Below the pieces are notes generated by a model. It saw only the letters and a list, made by a program, of their open reading frames with translations, had not been told where the DNA came from and searched no databases. A program made the position numbers and the translations under genes. Below, one piece after another: positions 1 to 9,100 of a stretch of 64,000 nt of DNA. Each line of letters starts with the position of its first letter. The stretch's first letter is position 1. The DNA comes from Ignavibacteria bacterium. GTDB lineage: Bacteria; Bacteroidota; Ignavibacteria; Ignavibacteriales; Ignavibacteriaceae. The stretch lies in the NCBI GenBank assembly GCA_017302895.1, contig JAFLBV010000001.1:1535001-1599000 (forward strand), given 5' to 3'.

Positions 1-20
1 GCTGCCGGTTTTTATTTTTT

Positions 21-50
21 AAGCCCCATTTATTTTGGGGCTTTTTTATT
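21..50 (+). terminator. Rho-independent terminator of an upstream gene
   Basis: A perfect 7-bp stem AAGCCCC/GGGGCTT (21-27 and 37-43) around a 9-nt AT loop is followed by a T-rich run. It probably ends a plus-strand gene lying left of the window; no coding sequence is visible in bases 1-144 themselves. Confidence 0.8.
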
Positions 51-144
51 TTAAATCATTCCTTAAATTTCACTCTCCGGAACTTTTTTCTTCTTCTGTG
101 TTATTATTAGATATATCCCCAATTCTTTTCGAAAGGAATTCTTC

Positions 145-744
145 ATGCGAAAGCTTATAATATTGTTATTCGCCGGTTTGTTGTTCGCCTCCTGTACAAA
201 ACGGGAAGCTGTAGCCAACGAACAGGATAACACCAAAACTCTTGATACAATTGTCAATAATTTTTCTTTACCTGATCTTGACGGTAAATCGCACTCTCTG
301 ACTGATTATAAATCTTCAAAGGCGATTGTATTGATGTTCATCTCCACCGAATGTCCTGTTTCCAATGCCTACAATTCCAGAATGGCATCAATTGCTAAAA
401 CTTACAAAGATAAAGGTGTTACTTTTCTGGGCATTAATTCCAACAAGGCTGAAGATGTTTCCGCGATTAAGACTCACGCTAAATCCAACGGTCTCGATTT
501 TACCATATTGAAAGATGCAGGAAACAAGGTAGCTGATCAGTTGTCGGCTTCATTTACACCCGAGGTATATGTATTGGACGGTAACCTTAAATTACTTTAT
601 CACGGAAGAATTGACGATAAAAGGAGAGAAGAGGAAGTTACCACTAAAGATTTAAGCAAGGCTCTCGATGAAATACTTGCTGGCAAGCCGGTCTCTGTTT
701 CAAGGACAAAAGCTTTCGGATGTACCATTAAAAGGGTTAATTAA
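145..744 (+). CDS. Peroxiredoxin-like (AhpC/TSA fold) lipoprotein
   Basis: A 199-residue thioredoxin-fold protein. The N-terminus is a lipoprotein signal with a lipobox (LLFASC, Cys17), so it is probably membrane anchored on the periplasmic side. The redoxin domain spans roughly residues 40-185. It has a single peroxidatic-type cysteine in ECPVSNAYN, a variant of the TxxC site typical of the PRX_like1 group rather than a CxxC thioredoxin. The C-terminal GCTIKR is also usual for that group and supplies a second cysteine. A role in thiol or peroxide chemistry in the envelope is inferred; the substrate is unknown. The next gene, 24 bases downstream, is also an exported thioredoxin-fold protein, so the two probably form a small redox operon. 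Confidence 0.8.
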   Translation: MRKLIILLFAGLLFASCTKREAVANEQDNTKTLDTIVNNFSLPDLDGKSHSLTDYKSSKAIVLMFISTECPVSNAYNSRMASIAKTYKDKGVTFLGINSNKAEDVSAIKTHAKSNGLDFTILKDAGNKVADQLSASFTPEVYVLDGNLKLLYHGRIDDKRREEEVTTKDLSKALDEILAGKPVSVSRTKAFGCTIKRVN

Positions 745-768
745 TTTATTAGTTATGAGTCTAGAATT

Positions 769-1263
769 ATGAGTTGTCCGAGATTTAGGAAGTTGTCCAA
801 AATAGCTTTGATTGTGGTTTTATTCTCCTCGTGTGTATACTCTCAAAGTGTGAAAACAATTGATGAGAAAGGTGTAAAAGCTCTAATTGAGAACAGGGAC
901 GGTAAACCTCTCTTCATTAATTTTTGGGCGACCTGGTGTATACCGTGCGTAGAGGAGTTTCCTGATATCGTGAAACTGGCGAAGAAGTATACAGATGTTG
1001 ATTTTGTAGGAGTGAGTCTGGATCACCCTGACGAGATCAAAAGCAAGATTGAACCCTTTTTAAAGAAGATGAAAGCCCCGTTTGTTAATTTTGTTGCGAA
1101 ATTTAAGGATGATCAGGTACTAATTGACATGATCAACAAAAACTGGAACGGGGCAATTCCGGCTACTGCCATTTACAATAGTAAAGGGAAGCAGGTTTCC
1201 TTTCATCCAAAGAAGAAAACATATTCAGAGTTTGAAAAGGAACTTAAGAAAGTTATTAAATGA
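769..1263 (+). CDS. TlpA/ResA-like thiol-disulfide oxidoreductase, exported
   Basis: A 164-residue protein with an N-terminal signal sequence (hydrophobic core IALIVVLFSS, then a Cys at 22 that could be a degenerate lipobox, FSSC). The thioredoxin domain follows, with a classic redox motif WATWCIPC (Cys57, Cys60) and the EFP segment after it that is typical of TlpA proteins. A cis-proline-like AIPAT lies near residue 128. It probably reduces disulfides in exported proteins or cytochrome c apoproteins, but no partner is adjacent that fixes the pathway. It follows the peroxiredoxin-like lipoprotein gene by 24 bases and is probably cotranscribed. No clear terminator follows. Confidence 0.82.
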   Translation: MSCPRFRKLSKIALIVVLFSSCVYSQSVKTIDEKGVKALIENRDGKPLFINFWATWCIPCVEEFPDIVKLAKKYTDVDFVGVSLDHPDEIKSKIEPFLKKMKAPFVNFVAKFKDDQVLIDMINKNWNGAIPATAIYNSKGKQVSFHPKKKTYSEFEKELKKVIK

Positions 1264-1291
1264 TCGGAACCGGAATCAAAAAAACGGGCTG

Positions 1292-1486
1292 TTACCCTTT
1301 GGTTTTCCCCACCGATTTTTTTAAGATGCACTTCGAATTTTTATTGTTATATTTTTCAAAGTGATTACACCATACCGCCAATTCCTTCCTGCAATCACCA
1401 ATCAATTCCTTTCCTGCAAAAGAAGCAAATTTGCAGTTAAAATCACAAAAAAGAGGGAATTCCGTTTCTTTACTTTTAATTTCCAT
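1292..1486 (-). CDS. Small five-cysteine protein, function unknown
   Basis: A 64-residue minus-strand frame in an otherwise gene-free stretch between two plus-strand genes. Its cysteines are at 14, 18, 32, 40 and 53, embedded in FCDFNCKFASF, GDCRKELAVWC and NNKNSKC. Such regular Cys spacing with aromatic and charged residues between is not what a chance reading of AT-rich DNA gives, and it suggests a metal-binding or disulfide-stabilised mini-protein. There is no signal peptide or membrane segment. The start is ATG; no strong Shine-Dalgarno precedes it. I do not recognise a named family with certainty. The alternative is that it is non-coding, and the call rests on composition alone. Confidence 0.5.
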   Translation of the reverse strand: MEIKSKETEFPLFCDFNCKFASFAGKELIGDCRKELAVWCNHFEKYNNKNSKCILKKSVGKTKG

Positions 1487-1552
1487 GATGATTCGCTAAA
1501 TTTTAATAGAATAATCTGAAATTTAAGCAAAATTGGAAAAACTACACTTTTG

Positions 1553-2299
1553 ATGACCATCCAATCTTCGATACAAACAAAATTATCCAATCAGAGAGCA
1601 TTGTACTTTATTCTTTTGGATCCCGATCGTTTTCACGGGGCGGATCTGGAAGAGTTTGCCAACAGATGTGCCGCTGCCGGAGTAGATGGCTTCCTTGTCG
1701 GTGGAAGTTTAATGGTCTCCGGAGATTTTGATCTTGCAATAAAGACACTAAAGAAACTTACACACCTTCCTGTGATTATATTTCCGGGCGGTTTGAGTCA
1801 GATATCCCGATTTGCAGATGCAATCCTTTTCCTCTCCATCATCAGTGGGAGAAACCCGGAACACCTGATCGGGAAACATGTTATTGCCGCACCTGTGATT
1901 AAAAAATATGGACTTGAGGCGATTTCTACAGGTTACATGTTGATCGAGTCAGGCCGGAGAACGACGGCTGAGTATATGAGTGGCAGCATGCCAATACCGC
2001 GACACAAACCGGAGATTGCCGTTGCGACAGCCCTCGCTGCAGAATATCTTGGTATGAAAATGATTTATCTCGAAGGAGGATCCGGCGCTGATAATCCCGT
2101 TCCATTTGAAATGGTGCATGCCGTGTCGCAAAACATATCAATTCCCGTAATTGCCGGTGGTGGAATCAAAACTCCCGAAACAGCAGGGAAAATGGTGGAT
2201 TCGGGTGCAAAAATTATTGTGACGGGTAATTACTTTGAAGAGAAAAATAATTGGGGTATGCTCCTCGAGTTTGCAGATGCTGTGAAGGGGAGAGTATAA
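1553..2299 (+). CDS. Geranylgeranylglyceryl phosphate synthase family protein (PcrB/GGGPS-like)
   Basis: A 248-residue TIM-barrel enzyme of the family that joins a polyprenyl diphosphate to sn-glycerol-1-phosphate, giving an ether bond (archaeal GGGP synthase; bacterial PcrB uses heptaprenyl chains). Visible family features are the N-terminal LLDPDR, VGGSLM, the FPGGLSQIS segment that binds the prenyl chain region, STGYMLIESG, YLEGGSGA, and the phosphate-binding VIAGGGIKTPE and ITVTGN-like C-terminal part. FCB-group bacteria commonly carry such a gene. An ATG at 1553 directly follows an in-frame TTG at 1550; the ATG is preferred. The next gene starts 13 bases after the stop. The chain length of the substrate cannot be read from the sequence. 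Confidence 0.85.
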   Translation: MTIQSSIQTKLSNQRALYFILLDPDRFHGADLEEFANRCAAAGVDGFLVGGSLMVSGDFDLAIKTLKKLTHLPVIIFPGGLSQISRFADAILFLSIISGRNPEHLIGKHVIAAPVIKKYGLEAISTGYMLIESGRRTTAEYMSGSMPIPRHKPEIAVATALAAEYLGMKMIYLEGGSGADNPVPFEMVHAVSQNISIPVIAGGGIKTPETAGKMVDSGAKIIVTGNYFEEKNNWGMLLEFADAVKGRV

Positions 2300-2312
2300 A
2301 GCGAAGTGGCGC

Positions 2313-3839
2313 ATGAGAAAAAATGACGCCGGGTTGGATTTTCACCTGACCCGTGTCGATCTGATTGTTTTGTGTGCGGCTCTTTTGACAGCAATAACAC
2401 TTTTTGTCATCGGCACTTCAAAATACGGGATTGGATTAACGGGGGATACGATGAATTATCTTGCTCTCTCCGAAAACATCCTCGCGGGGAGGGGATTCGT
2501 CGGGTTAGGCGGTGAGCCGTTTGTTTTATGGCCTCCGGGATACTCATTGATTATCTCATTTTTAATTGCAATTACCGGGGCAAATCAGTACTCCATTCTA
2601 TTTGCTCTGAATATCTTCTCCCTCTCCTTTATTCTCATAATATTTTATTTCCTGTTGAAACAAAAACTAAAGGCACCGAGCCTTCGTTACTACGGGATGG
2701 GGTTGCTGGTGATTGCCCCGGGATTTTATCTGGTGTCAGTTTTCGCATTTGCTGAGGTAATTTTCATCCCCATTCTGCTCCTGTTTCTCTTTCTGGGCGA
2801 GAAGTGGCGGGAAGAATTGACCGTGGGGAGAGTCATTTGGTTGTCGGTTTTGTCACTAATTCTCTTTTTTCTGAAGTATATCGGAATTATCTCGTTCGTT
2901 GTAATCTTATATCTGATTTTGAGAGGTAACAGGAGAGAATGGTTTCGAAATACCTCTCTCTCCATCTCTATAGCAGTTGTTCCGGCTGTTTTATGGCTGA
3001 TTAGAAACTTTACAGTTTCGGGAACTCCATTTGGAGAAAGAGGGAGTTCAATGTATAATATTATTGATGTTACTCTGATCTCGACTGAGACTTTTTTGTA
3101 TTGGGTGTTTCCATTTTTGTTGTTGCTGCCCGTCATTTTATATGCAGCAGCCCGCTACCTGAAGGTTACTGAGACTCCGTTTTCAGATTTTGCAAGAAGG
3201 TCAGACATTCAATTGTTGTTCACGGTTTTGTTTATTAGTGCAACTATCATCTCCTGCACTGTTTCTGCATTTGACAGACTAAATAATCGACTTTTGTTTC
3301 CGGCATTCATTCCACTTTTGATCCTCTTCTTAATATTCGTTGATGTTGTCAAAACCAATCTTAGGAAGTGGAAGTATCAAAAATTCCTAACGATAGCAGG
3401 GTTAGTTGTGTTGATTATTCCTGTTGTTCTGTATATTCGCACTGATATAAGATCGTTTAATTCCAGAATCGAACATGGTGCAGGGGGAATTGCCACAGAT
3501 GAGTATCAGGCAAGGCTGCCCAGGATACCGGATCATATTTTCCGGGAATTGAAATCAACAGGAAAGATTTATTGCAATAATCCTGAACTCTTATACTATG
3601 CGACAAATCTTCAGACGAAGAAATCCCCTCAAAAATTTTTCTATAATTCAGAGGATGTCGTTGTCAGGTTAGATGATCTCCCGAAATATTTCAGCGAAGA
3701 AAAAAGTTTTTTAATCTGGCTCGGAGGCAATATGAATGATACCGGCTATTCACCACAAGAACTGGTAAAACATGTTGGGATTAAAGAGATTTCGGCCGGT
3801 CTTAACTACCGGATTTTCGAGATCTCGGGGCAGAAATGA
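2313..3839 (+). CDS. GT-C family membrane glycosyltransferase (GT39/ArnT-like)
   Basis: A 508-residue polytopic inner-membrane protein with about ten or more hydrophobic segments and a soluble C-terminal tail from about residue 380. The first periplasmic loop has the GT-C pattern: an acidic residue in GDTMNYLALSENI, a short GRGF stretch, then PPGYSL before the next membrane segment. Such enzymes transfer a sugar from a polyprenyl-phosphate donor on the periplasmic side; donor and acceptor are unknown. It overlaps the downstream flippase gene by 4 bases (ATGA), so the two are translationally coupled. The context points to assembly of a surface glycan. Confidence 0.72.
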   Translation: MRKNDAGLDFHLTRVDLIVLCAALLTAITLFVIGTSKYGIGLTGDTMNYLALSENILAGRGFVGLGGEPFVLWPPGYSLIISFLIAITGANQYSILFALNIFSLSFILIIFYFLLKQKLKAPSLRYYGMGLLVIAPGFYLVSVFAFAEVIFIPILLLFLFLGEKWREELTVGRVIWLSVLSLILFFLKYIGIISFVVILYLILRGNRREWFRNTSLSISIAVVPAVLWLIRNFTVSGTPFGERGSSMYNIIDVTLISTETFLYWVFPFLLLLPVILYAAARYLKVTETPFSDFARRSDIQLLFTVLFISATIISCTVSAFDRLNNRLLFPAFIPLLILFLIFVDVVKTNLRKWKYQKFLTIAGLVVLIIPVVLYIRTDIRSFNSRIEHGAGGIATDEYQARLPRIPDHIFRELKSTGKIYCNNPELLYYATNLQTKKSPQKFFYNSEDVVVRLDDLPKYFSEEKSFLIWLGGNMNDTGYSPQELVKHVGIKEISAGLNYRIFEISGQK

Positions 3840-5101
3840 TGAGGATTAAGGAACAGTTCGCCGCATTGCTTCCCTCAGGACTAAGAACCTTGATTCTTAA
3901 CAGTGGTTATTTTTTTGCCACTTCAATATTAGGCATTGCAGTCTCATTTATTTCATTTCCGATTTTTGTGGTTCTTCTTTCAAAAGCAGATTTTGGAATA
4001 TTGGCTTTTTTTACTGCTTTGAACATGATAGTTGCACAATTCTCGATCCTCTCACTTACAAATTATTACATCATAAGAAGCCGGGAACTTGATGAAGCAG
4101 GGAAAAGAAAACTTCTGCTTGATTTGCTGATCTTCAATTTTTTCTGGAATCTCATGCTGATGACAGTCGGGATGATTCTGGTGTATTTTTACTTTACAGC
4201 CTCCGGGACAGAAATTCTCTTTTTTCCGAATGTCCCGATCATGTTTATCATACTGATCAGTCAAAGTTTTATATCAATCAGACTTGTAGCTTTCAGAATC
4301 GAGGGAGCAGGGCGATACTTTTTTATCACAGAGGGTTCTCAGTTGCTGGGAAATGTCTTCTTTTCAATAATGATAGTTTGGTTGTTTAATTACGGTGCAA
4401 CAGGGAAATTGCTTGGAATAGCCACTTCCAATACCATAATAGCGATTTCATTATGGTTTGGTTTGGCAGGAAAGGGACAACACTCCTATAGTTTTATCGA
4501 GGTGAAGCGGGGATTGAAAGAAATGTTGCCACTGACTCTGGCATCTTTTCTTCACAGCACAGCACCGTCTGCTGATGTGATTATACTTGAAAGGTTAAAC
4601 AATTTGCCGGGATTGGGAGTTTATAATGTCGGCAAACAGGTTGCAACTTTTGTAACAACTGCATGCACATCCGTATTTCAGGCATTTGAGCCGAAGTTTT
4701 ATGAGGATTTTCGTGATAAACCGATAAGAGAGTCTAAGAATTTTCGAGTGTTTGTTTTGATAATACTCGTGATTGTGGCATTATACTTCGTTTTTTCAGA
4801 TACAATAATTCAAGTGTTAACTCTTGGGAAATTTCAGGATTCTCTTGAATATTCGAATATCCTAGTGATACAGGCGCTCATATTACCGATAATTCAAGCG
4901 ATACAGGTGAAATTTTATATTCGCCGAAAAGTAAAGTTGATTGCCGCCATTAATTTGCTTGGCAGTATCGTTTTGCTTGGGCTGGTTCTTGTTCTGACAT
5001 CGAGCATGCTTTATATCGGTGCAGCAATCGCCTTCGTAGTTTCTGCTTTAATTCAGATAGCTCTGCTTTTCGTTGCACTTTTGAGGCAGAAGAATGATTA
5101 A
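3836..5101 (+). CDS. Wzx-like polysaccharide flippase (MOP superfamily)
   Basis: A 421-residue polytopic protein with about 12 transmembrane segments. It has the N-terminal pattern of MOP-type exporters: a hydrophobic first helix, FPIFVVLLSKADFGILAFF in the second, then short polar loops. The family moves undecaprenyl-linked oligosaccharide repeat units, or similar lipid-linked glycans, from the cytoplasmic to the periplasmic leaflet. It overlaps the upstream GT-C gene by 4 bases and the downstream glycosyltransferase gene by 8 bases, a tight operon that supports a role in glycan export. The transported glycan is unknown. Confidence 0.78.
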   Translation: MMRIKEQFAALLPSGLRTLILNSGYFFATSILGIAVSFISFPIFVVLLSKADFGILAFFTALNMIVAQFSILSLTNYYIIRSRELDEAGKRKLLLDLLIFNFFWNLMLMTVGMILVYFYFTASGTEILFFPNVPIMFIILISQSFISIRLVAFRIEGAGRYFFITEGSQLLGNVFFSIMIVWLFNYGATGKLLGIATSNTIIAISLWFGLAGKGQHSYSFIEVKRGLKEMLPLTLASFLHSTAPSADVIILERLNNLPGLGVYNVGKQVATFVTTACTSVFQAFEPKFYEDFRDKPIRESKNFRVFVLIILVIVALYFVFSDTIIQVLTLGKFQDSLEYSNILVIQALILPIIQAIQVKFYIRRKVKLIAAINLLGSIVLLGLVLVLTSSMLYIGAAIAFVVSALIQIALLFVALLRQKND

Positions 5102-6026
5102 TACACCGGTTCTTATAATTGCATTTAATCGCCCTGAGATGCTGCAAAAAGTTGTGAGTGCACTATCTGTCCACAAACTCTCAAGGCTGTATGCCTTTGT
5201 TGATGGGCCAAGGGAAGGGAATCAGGATGATATAAAGAAAGTTGAAGACTGTAAGAAGATTTTTGGAACAATCGACTTCTGCGAAGAAGTTATCGAAATT
5301 TATTCCGATAAAAATCTTGGATGTGGCGGAGGTCCTTTTCATGCAATTACGACAGCTTTCGAGAAAGAGACCAAACTGATTATTCTCGAAGATGATTGTG
5401 TACCGGGAAAGGCGTTTCCCGCTTTTTGTGAGGAGTTGCTTTTACGATATGAGAATCAAGAAAAGATTTGGATGATAAGCGGAAACAACTTCAGCGAGTC
5501 ATATGAACAAGGCACCAACTCTTATGTGTTCTCACAATATGCTCATTTTTGGGGTTGGGCAACCTGGAGGAGAAGTTGGGAGAGTATAATTCTTCCGGTT
5601 GATTTCTACAGACCGAAATTGGAAACAATAATTCAGAAGAAATTTCCTGATAAAAGTGAGAAGAAGTTTTTTATGAAGGAATTCGGTTATAATCTCAATC
5701 ACCCTGCCTATGACGGCTGGGATTATCAGGCAGCTCTCACCATTTGGGAACATGACGGACTTTGCATCATTCCCCAAAAAAATCTCGTTTCGAATATTGG
5801 CAGTCACGGTACTCACTTTTCCGGGGAAAAACCATTTTTTAATCTCCCTGTTGATGACGATTTTAAGATATCGGATCATCCAACCAAAATAGAAAGAGAA
5901 GCAGGTTATGATTCTTTTCATTTCAGAAATCACTGGAAAAAAGTGAATAAACGACCCTTTCTCAAGCGGGTCATCGGTTATATAAGAAAAAGATATCATC
6001 GCTTAACAGATAATGGTCTGTTTTGA
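5094..6026 (+). CDS. Nucleotide-diphospho-sugar (GT-A fold) glycosyltransferase
   Basis: A 310-residue soluble protein. The N-terminus is a GT-A nucleotide-sugar fold (TPVLIIAFNRPEMLQKVV), and IILEDDCVPG at about residue 96-105 contains the acidic DxD-like cluster that holds the metal and nucleotide sugar. The middle part HFWGWATWRRSW is typical of a glycosyltransferase-2-like group found in O-antigen and capsule clusters. A GSHGTHFSG segment near residue 236 is also characteristic of this group. It probably adds a sugar in the cytoplasm to the glycan that the overlapping upstream flippase exports. Donor specificity is not deducible. Confidence 0.75.
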   Translation: MINTPVLIIAFNRPEMLQKVVSALSVHKLSRLYAFVDGPREGNQDDIKKVEDCKKIFGTIDFCEEVIEIYSDKNLGCGGGPFHAITTAFEKETKLIILEDDCVPGKAFPAFCEELLLRYENQEKIWMISGNNFSESYEQGTNSYVFSQYAHFWGWATWRRSWESIILPVDFYRPKLETIIQKKFPDKSEKKFFMKEFGYNLNHPAYDGWDYQAALTIWEHDGLCIIPQKNLVSNIGSHGTHFSGEKPFFNLPVDDDFKISDHPTKIEREAGYDSFHFRNHWKKVNKRPFLKRVIGYIRKRYHRLTDNGLF

Positions 6027-6108
6027 TTTAGCAAATTATTTTATATTAGAGTTTAAGATTATCCAAAAATCAGACATCATTTTGAATATAAAAATACACC
6101 AGGTTTCC

Positions 6109-9100
6109 ATGCTCAGATATTTCATATTGATTCCATTCCTTGTCATTTCCCTCCATTCACAGGACAAAATTTCGGGTTATCAGGAGAGCGGGCAAAAGCT
6201 GCAATTCACAATCCAACCCGAACCAGTCAGTATAGCCAAACTGACTGATGATGTTAGACAGAAAAAGCTGAGTTATTACGATGAATCGCGTCCCGGAGAG
6301 ATTTCACTTCCCTCGAAGTCATTATTTGTTGCACTTCCTCCCGGGGCGGAAGTTACGGTTGATTTTCGGATAATCGAGAAAAGGACGGAAGATTTCAATC
6401 CTTCAATCAATCCGGAAGCAAATCTCACTCACGATACGACAATAAGTCTGAATTTTGAACCAAAAGTTGTGTTGGAGCAAATGAGAAATGAAGTCATTGA
6501 GATTCTTGGATATTTCGAAATTAAGGGGGTGAGGGTTGTTCATCTAAAATTCAATCAGTACAACTTTAATGTCGGCTCTTCAAAGCTTGAGATTATTGAC
6601 AAAGTAGAATTCACAATTAACTCAAACAAGCCACTCTTAAACTACAACAGCGGAATCCGATTTTCAGATGAGTCACGAAAGCTTTTTTCAGGGATGCTTG
6701 TGAACCCGGAATCAGTTGATAAATTTGCTTCTGCAACATCGGTAAATGATACAACCGGAAACTGGATTGATTTTTCTGCAGCCTATGTTAAAATAGGTGT
6801 GGCAAAAGATGGTATTTACAGGGTTTATGGTTCCGATCTGCAGGGTATGGGGGTGAGTATCGGTGAGATTCAGCCGGCTACACTTCAGCTCTTGAAAAAG
6901 GGAATTCAGCAGGAAATTTTTGTATTTGACGGTTCGGATAACAGGTTTGATGCTACCGATTATATCGAATTTCTGGGTGAAAGGAACATGGGAAGTGCTA
7001 ATTACAGGACACCTAATGCATATGGTGTGCCCTATAATGAGTACTTTGACCGTTTTACTGATACTACTGTCTACTGGGTTACCTGGAACAGGAGTGCCGG
7101 GAAAAGGGTCCAGACTGCACTTCAAAACTTGCAGGCTACTGCTGATACCCTAAAAGCATATACCGAACTTGTTCATCAGGAGCAGGACAGATCATATCTT
7201 AATTTTGACGGCAATCTTGTCAGAAGGGATTTGCCCTATTTTTACGAGAATAAAACTTTCTACTGGCAGAATATCAATGCTCCAACGACTTTATCATCCA
7301 GATCATACACATTCAATATAAGTGAACTGGACCCGGGAGACAGTGTGAGGTTCTTTTCGAGAATAGCAAGCGGAGCTTCGAGTAACGCCACATCATCACA
7401 CAGTCTGGTTATGCAGATCGGTACATTATATCCCACTTATGATTCTTCATATTTGGACAGATATGACAGAATTGTGCTCAAGGGAAGTGCTCCTTCCAGT
7501 CTTTTTGCAAACGGAAATAATACATTGAAAGTGGTTTCATATCCAACCGGCACCTCAATCAATACAGTTTGGGTTGATTGGGTCGAGATGGAGTATTCGA
7601 GAAAACTTAAAGCCACGAATGACTCACTCGTTTTCAAATTTCCGTATTCTGCGAACTCGACAGTGAAAAATATTGAAATAACGAATGTGGCTTCAGACAG
7701 TTTGATCCTGTGGAAACGGGGAAGTGGAATTAAAAAAATATTTGCATCGAGAACGGGAAATTCACTTGTTATTCAAGATACTGTGGCAAAATCTGACAAT
7801 TATTTTCTGGTAAAAAACAGTTCAATTCTTAAACCAACTCTATACTACAAGAAAAACTGGAAGAATCTTCGAAACCCGTCTTTGAAAGCCGATTATCTCG
7901 CCGTCTCAATAGATGCATTTGCCCAACCGATTCGGCAGCACCTCGGGTATCTGAAAAATTCGTCGCAACTCGATACAATGTTTATTGACATGAATGATGT
8001 TTATGACGAATATTCTTACGGGTACTTTTCAACTGAAGCTTTAAGGAGTTTTTTCAGAACGACTCAAACAGTCTGGCAGTCGCCATATCCTGATTATGCT
8101 ATGCTGGTCGGAAGTGCAGCCTGGGATTACAGGTTGTCTCATTCAACAGCTCTGGGTATCAAGCCGAAGAAAAATCTTGTCCCATCATTCGGGTCACCTT
8201 TAAGTGATAATTTGTTGTCAGTTTTTGATTCGACGAATTCCTACATCCCGCAGATTGTAACCGGAAGGATTCCGGCAAAGAGCAACGATGATGTGAACCG
8301 GTATTTTACAAAGCTGGCAGCACACTACACGCAAAAATATGACAGGTTTAATAAAAGGGTTCTGCTGCTTTCCGGTGGTGTTGATGAATCACAAGCGAAC
8401 GAATTCAGAGATCAAAATACTGTTCTTGCCCAAAAATTTAAGGTAAGACCCTACTCGTTTGACTACAATCAATATTACAGGACATTTAATCCTTTTAGCA
8501 ATTATGGACCCTTCCCTTTGGATGAAGTTGATGCCAATATTAAGAAAGGTGGTGTTATTCTCTCGTATGTTGGTCATTCAGGGACATTCCACTGGGATAA
8601 TGATATCCGTACTCCGAGCCAGTTATTGAATAATGTCGGCAAAGGTTCGCTTCTTACTGATTTCGGGTGTTCAACCGGAAAATTCGGTGAACCTGATGTA
8701 GATTGTTTTGCCGAGCAGTTTTTAATGTATCCCACAGGTCAGCCTATAGCTTATATAAGTAACTCAAGCTTAGGATTTACCAGCACAGCAAGCGTGGCTC
8801 CATATCTATTCTATACATCAATTATCAATGATAGTATTTGGAAACCTGCTGATGCTCTCAGGACTGCGAAGACGAAAATGCTTCAGCAGTATGGTAACAG
8901 TACAACAAATCAGTTGTTTACAATGACCAATACATATTTTGGTGATCCGTTTCTTGGATTAAAGATTCCTCCAAAATCGAATTTCTTGTTCGATACTGAG
9001 GCGATGATAATCTCTCCAAAAAATCCGGATGATACCCAGGATTCGATAAAAGTAATCCTGCAATATAACAACTATGGGTCGGCGATAAATGATTCGCTTC

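Noticed and set aside
740..775. Short AGTTATGAG-type repeat between the two redox genes, also near 37083-37105
   Set aside because: Only two weak, AT-rich occurrences; cannot be told from chance.
6013..6108. Longer porU start at 6013
   Set aside because: It adds 32 residues before a clear signal peptide and overlaps the upstream glycosyltransferase gene by 14 bases.
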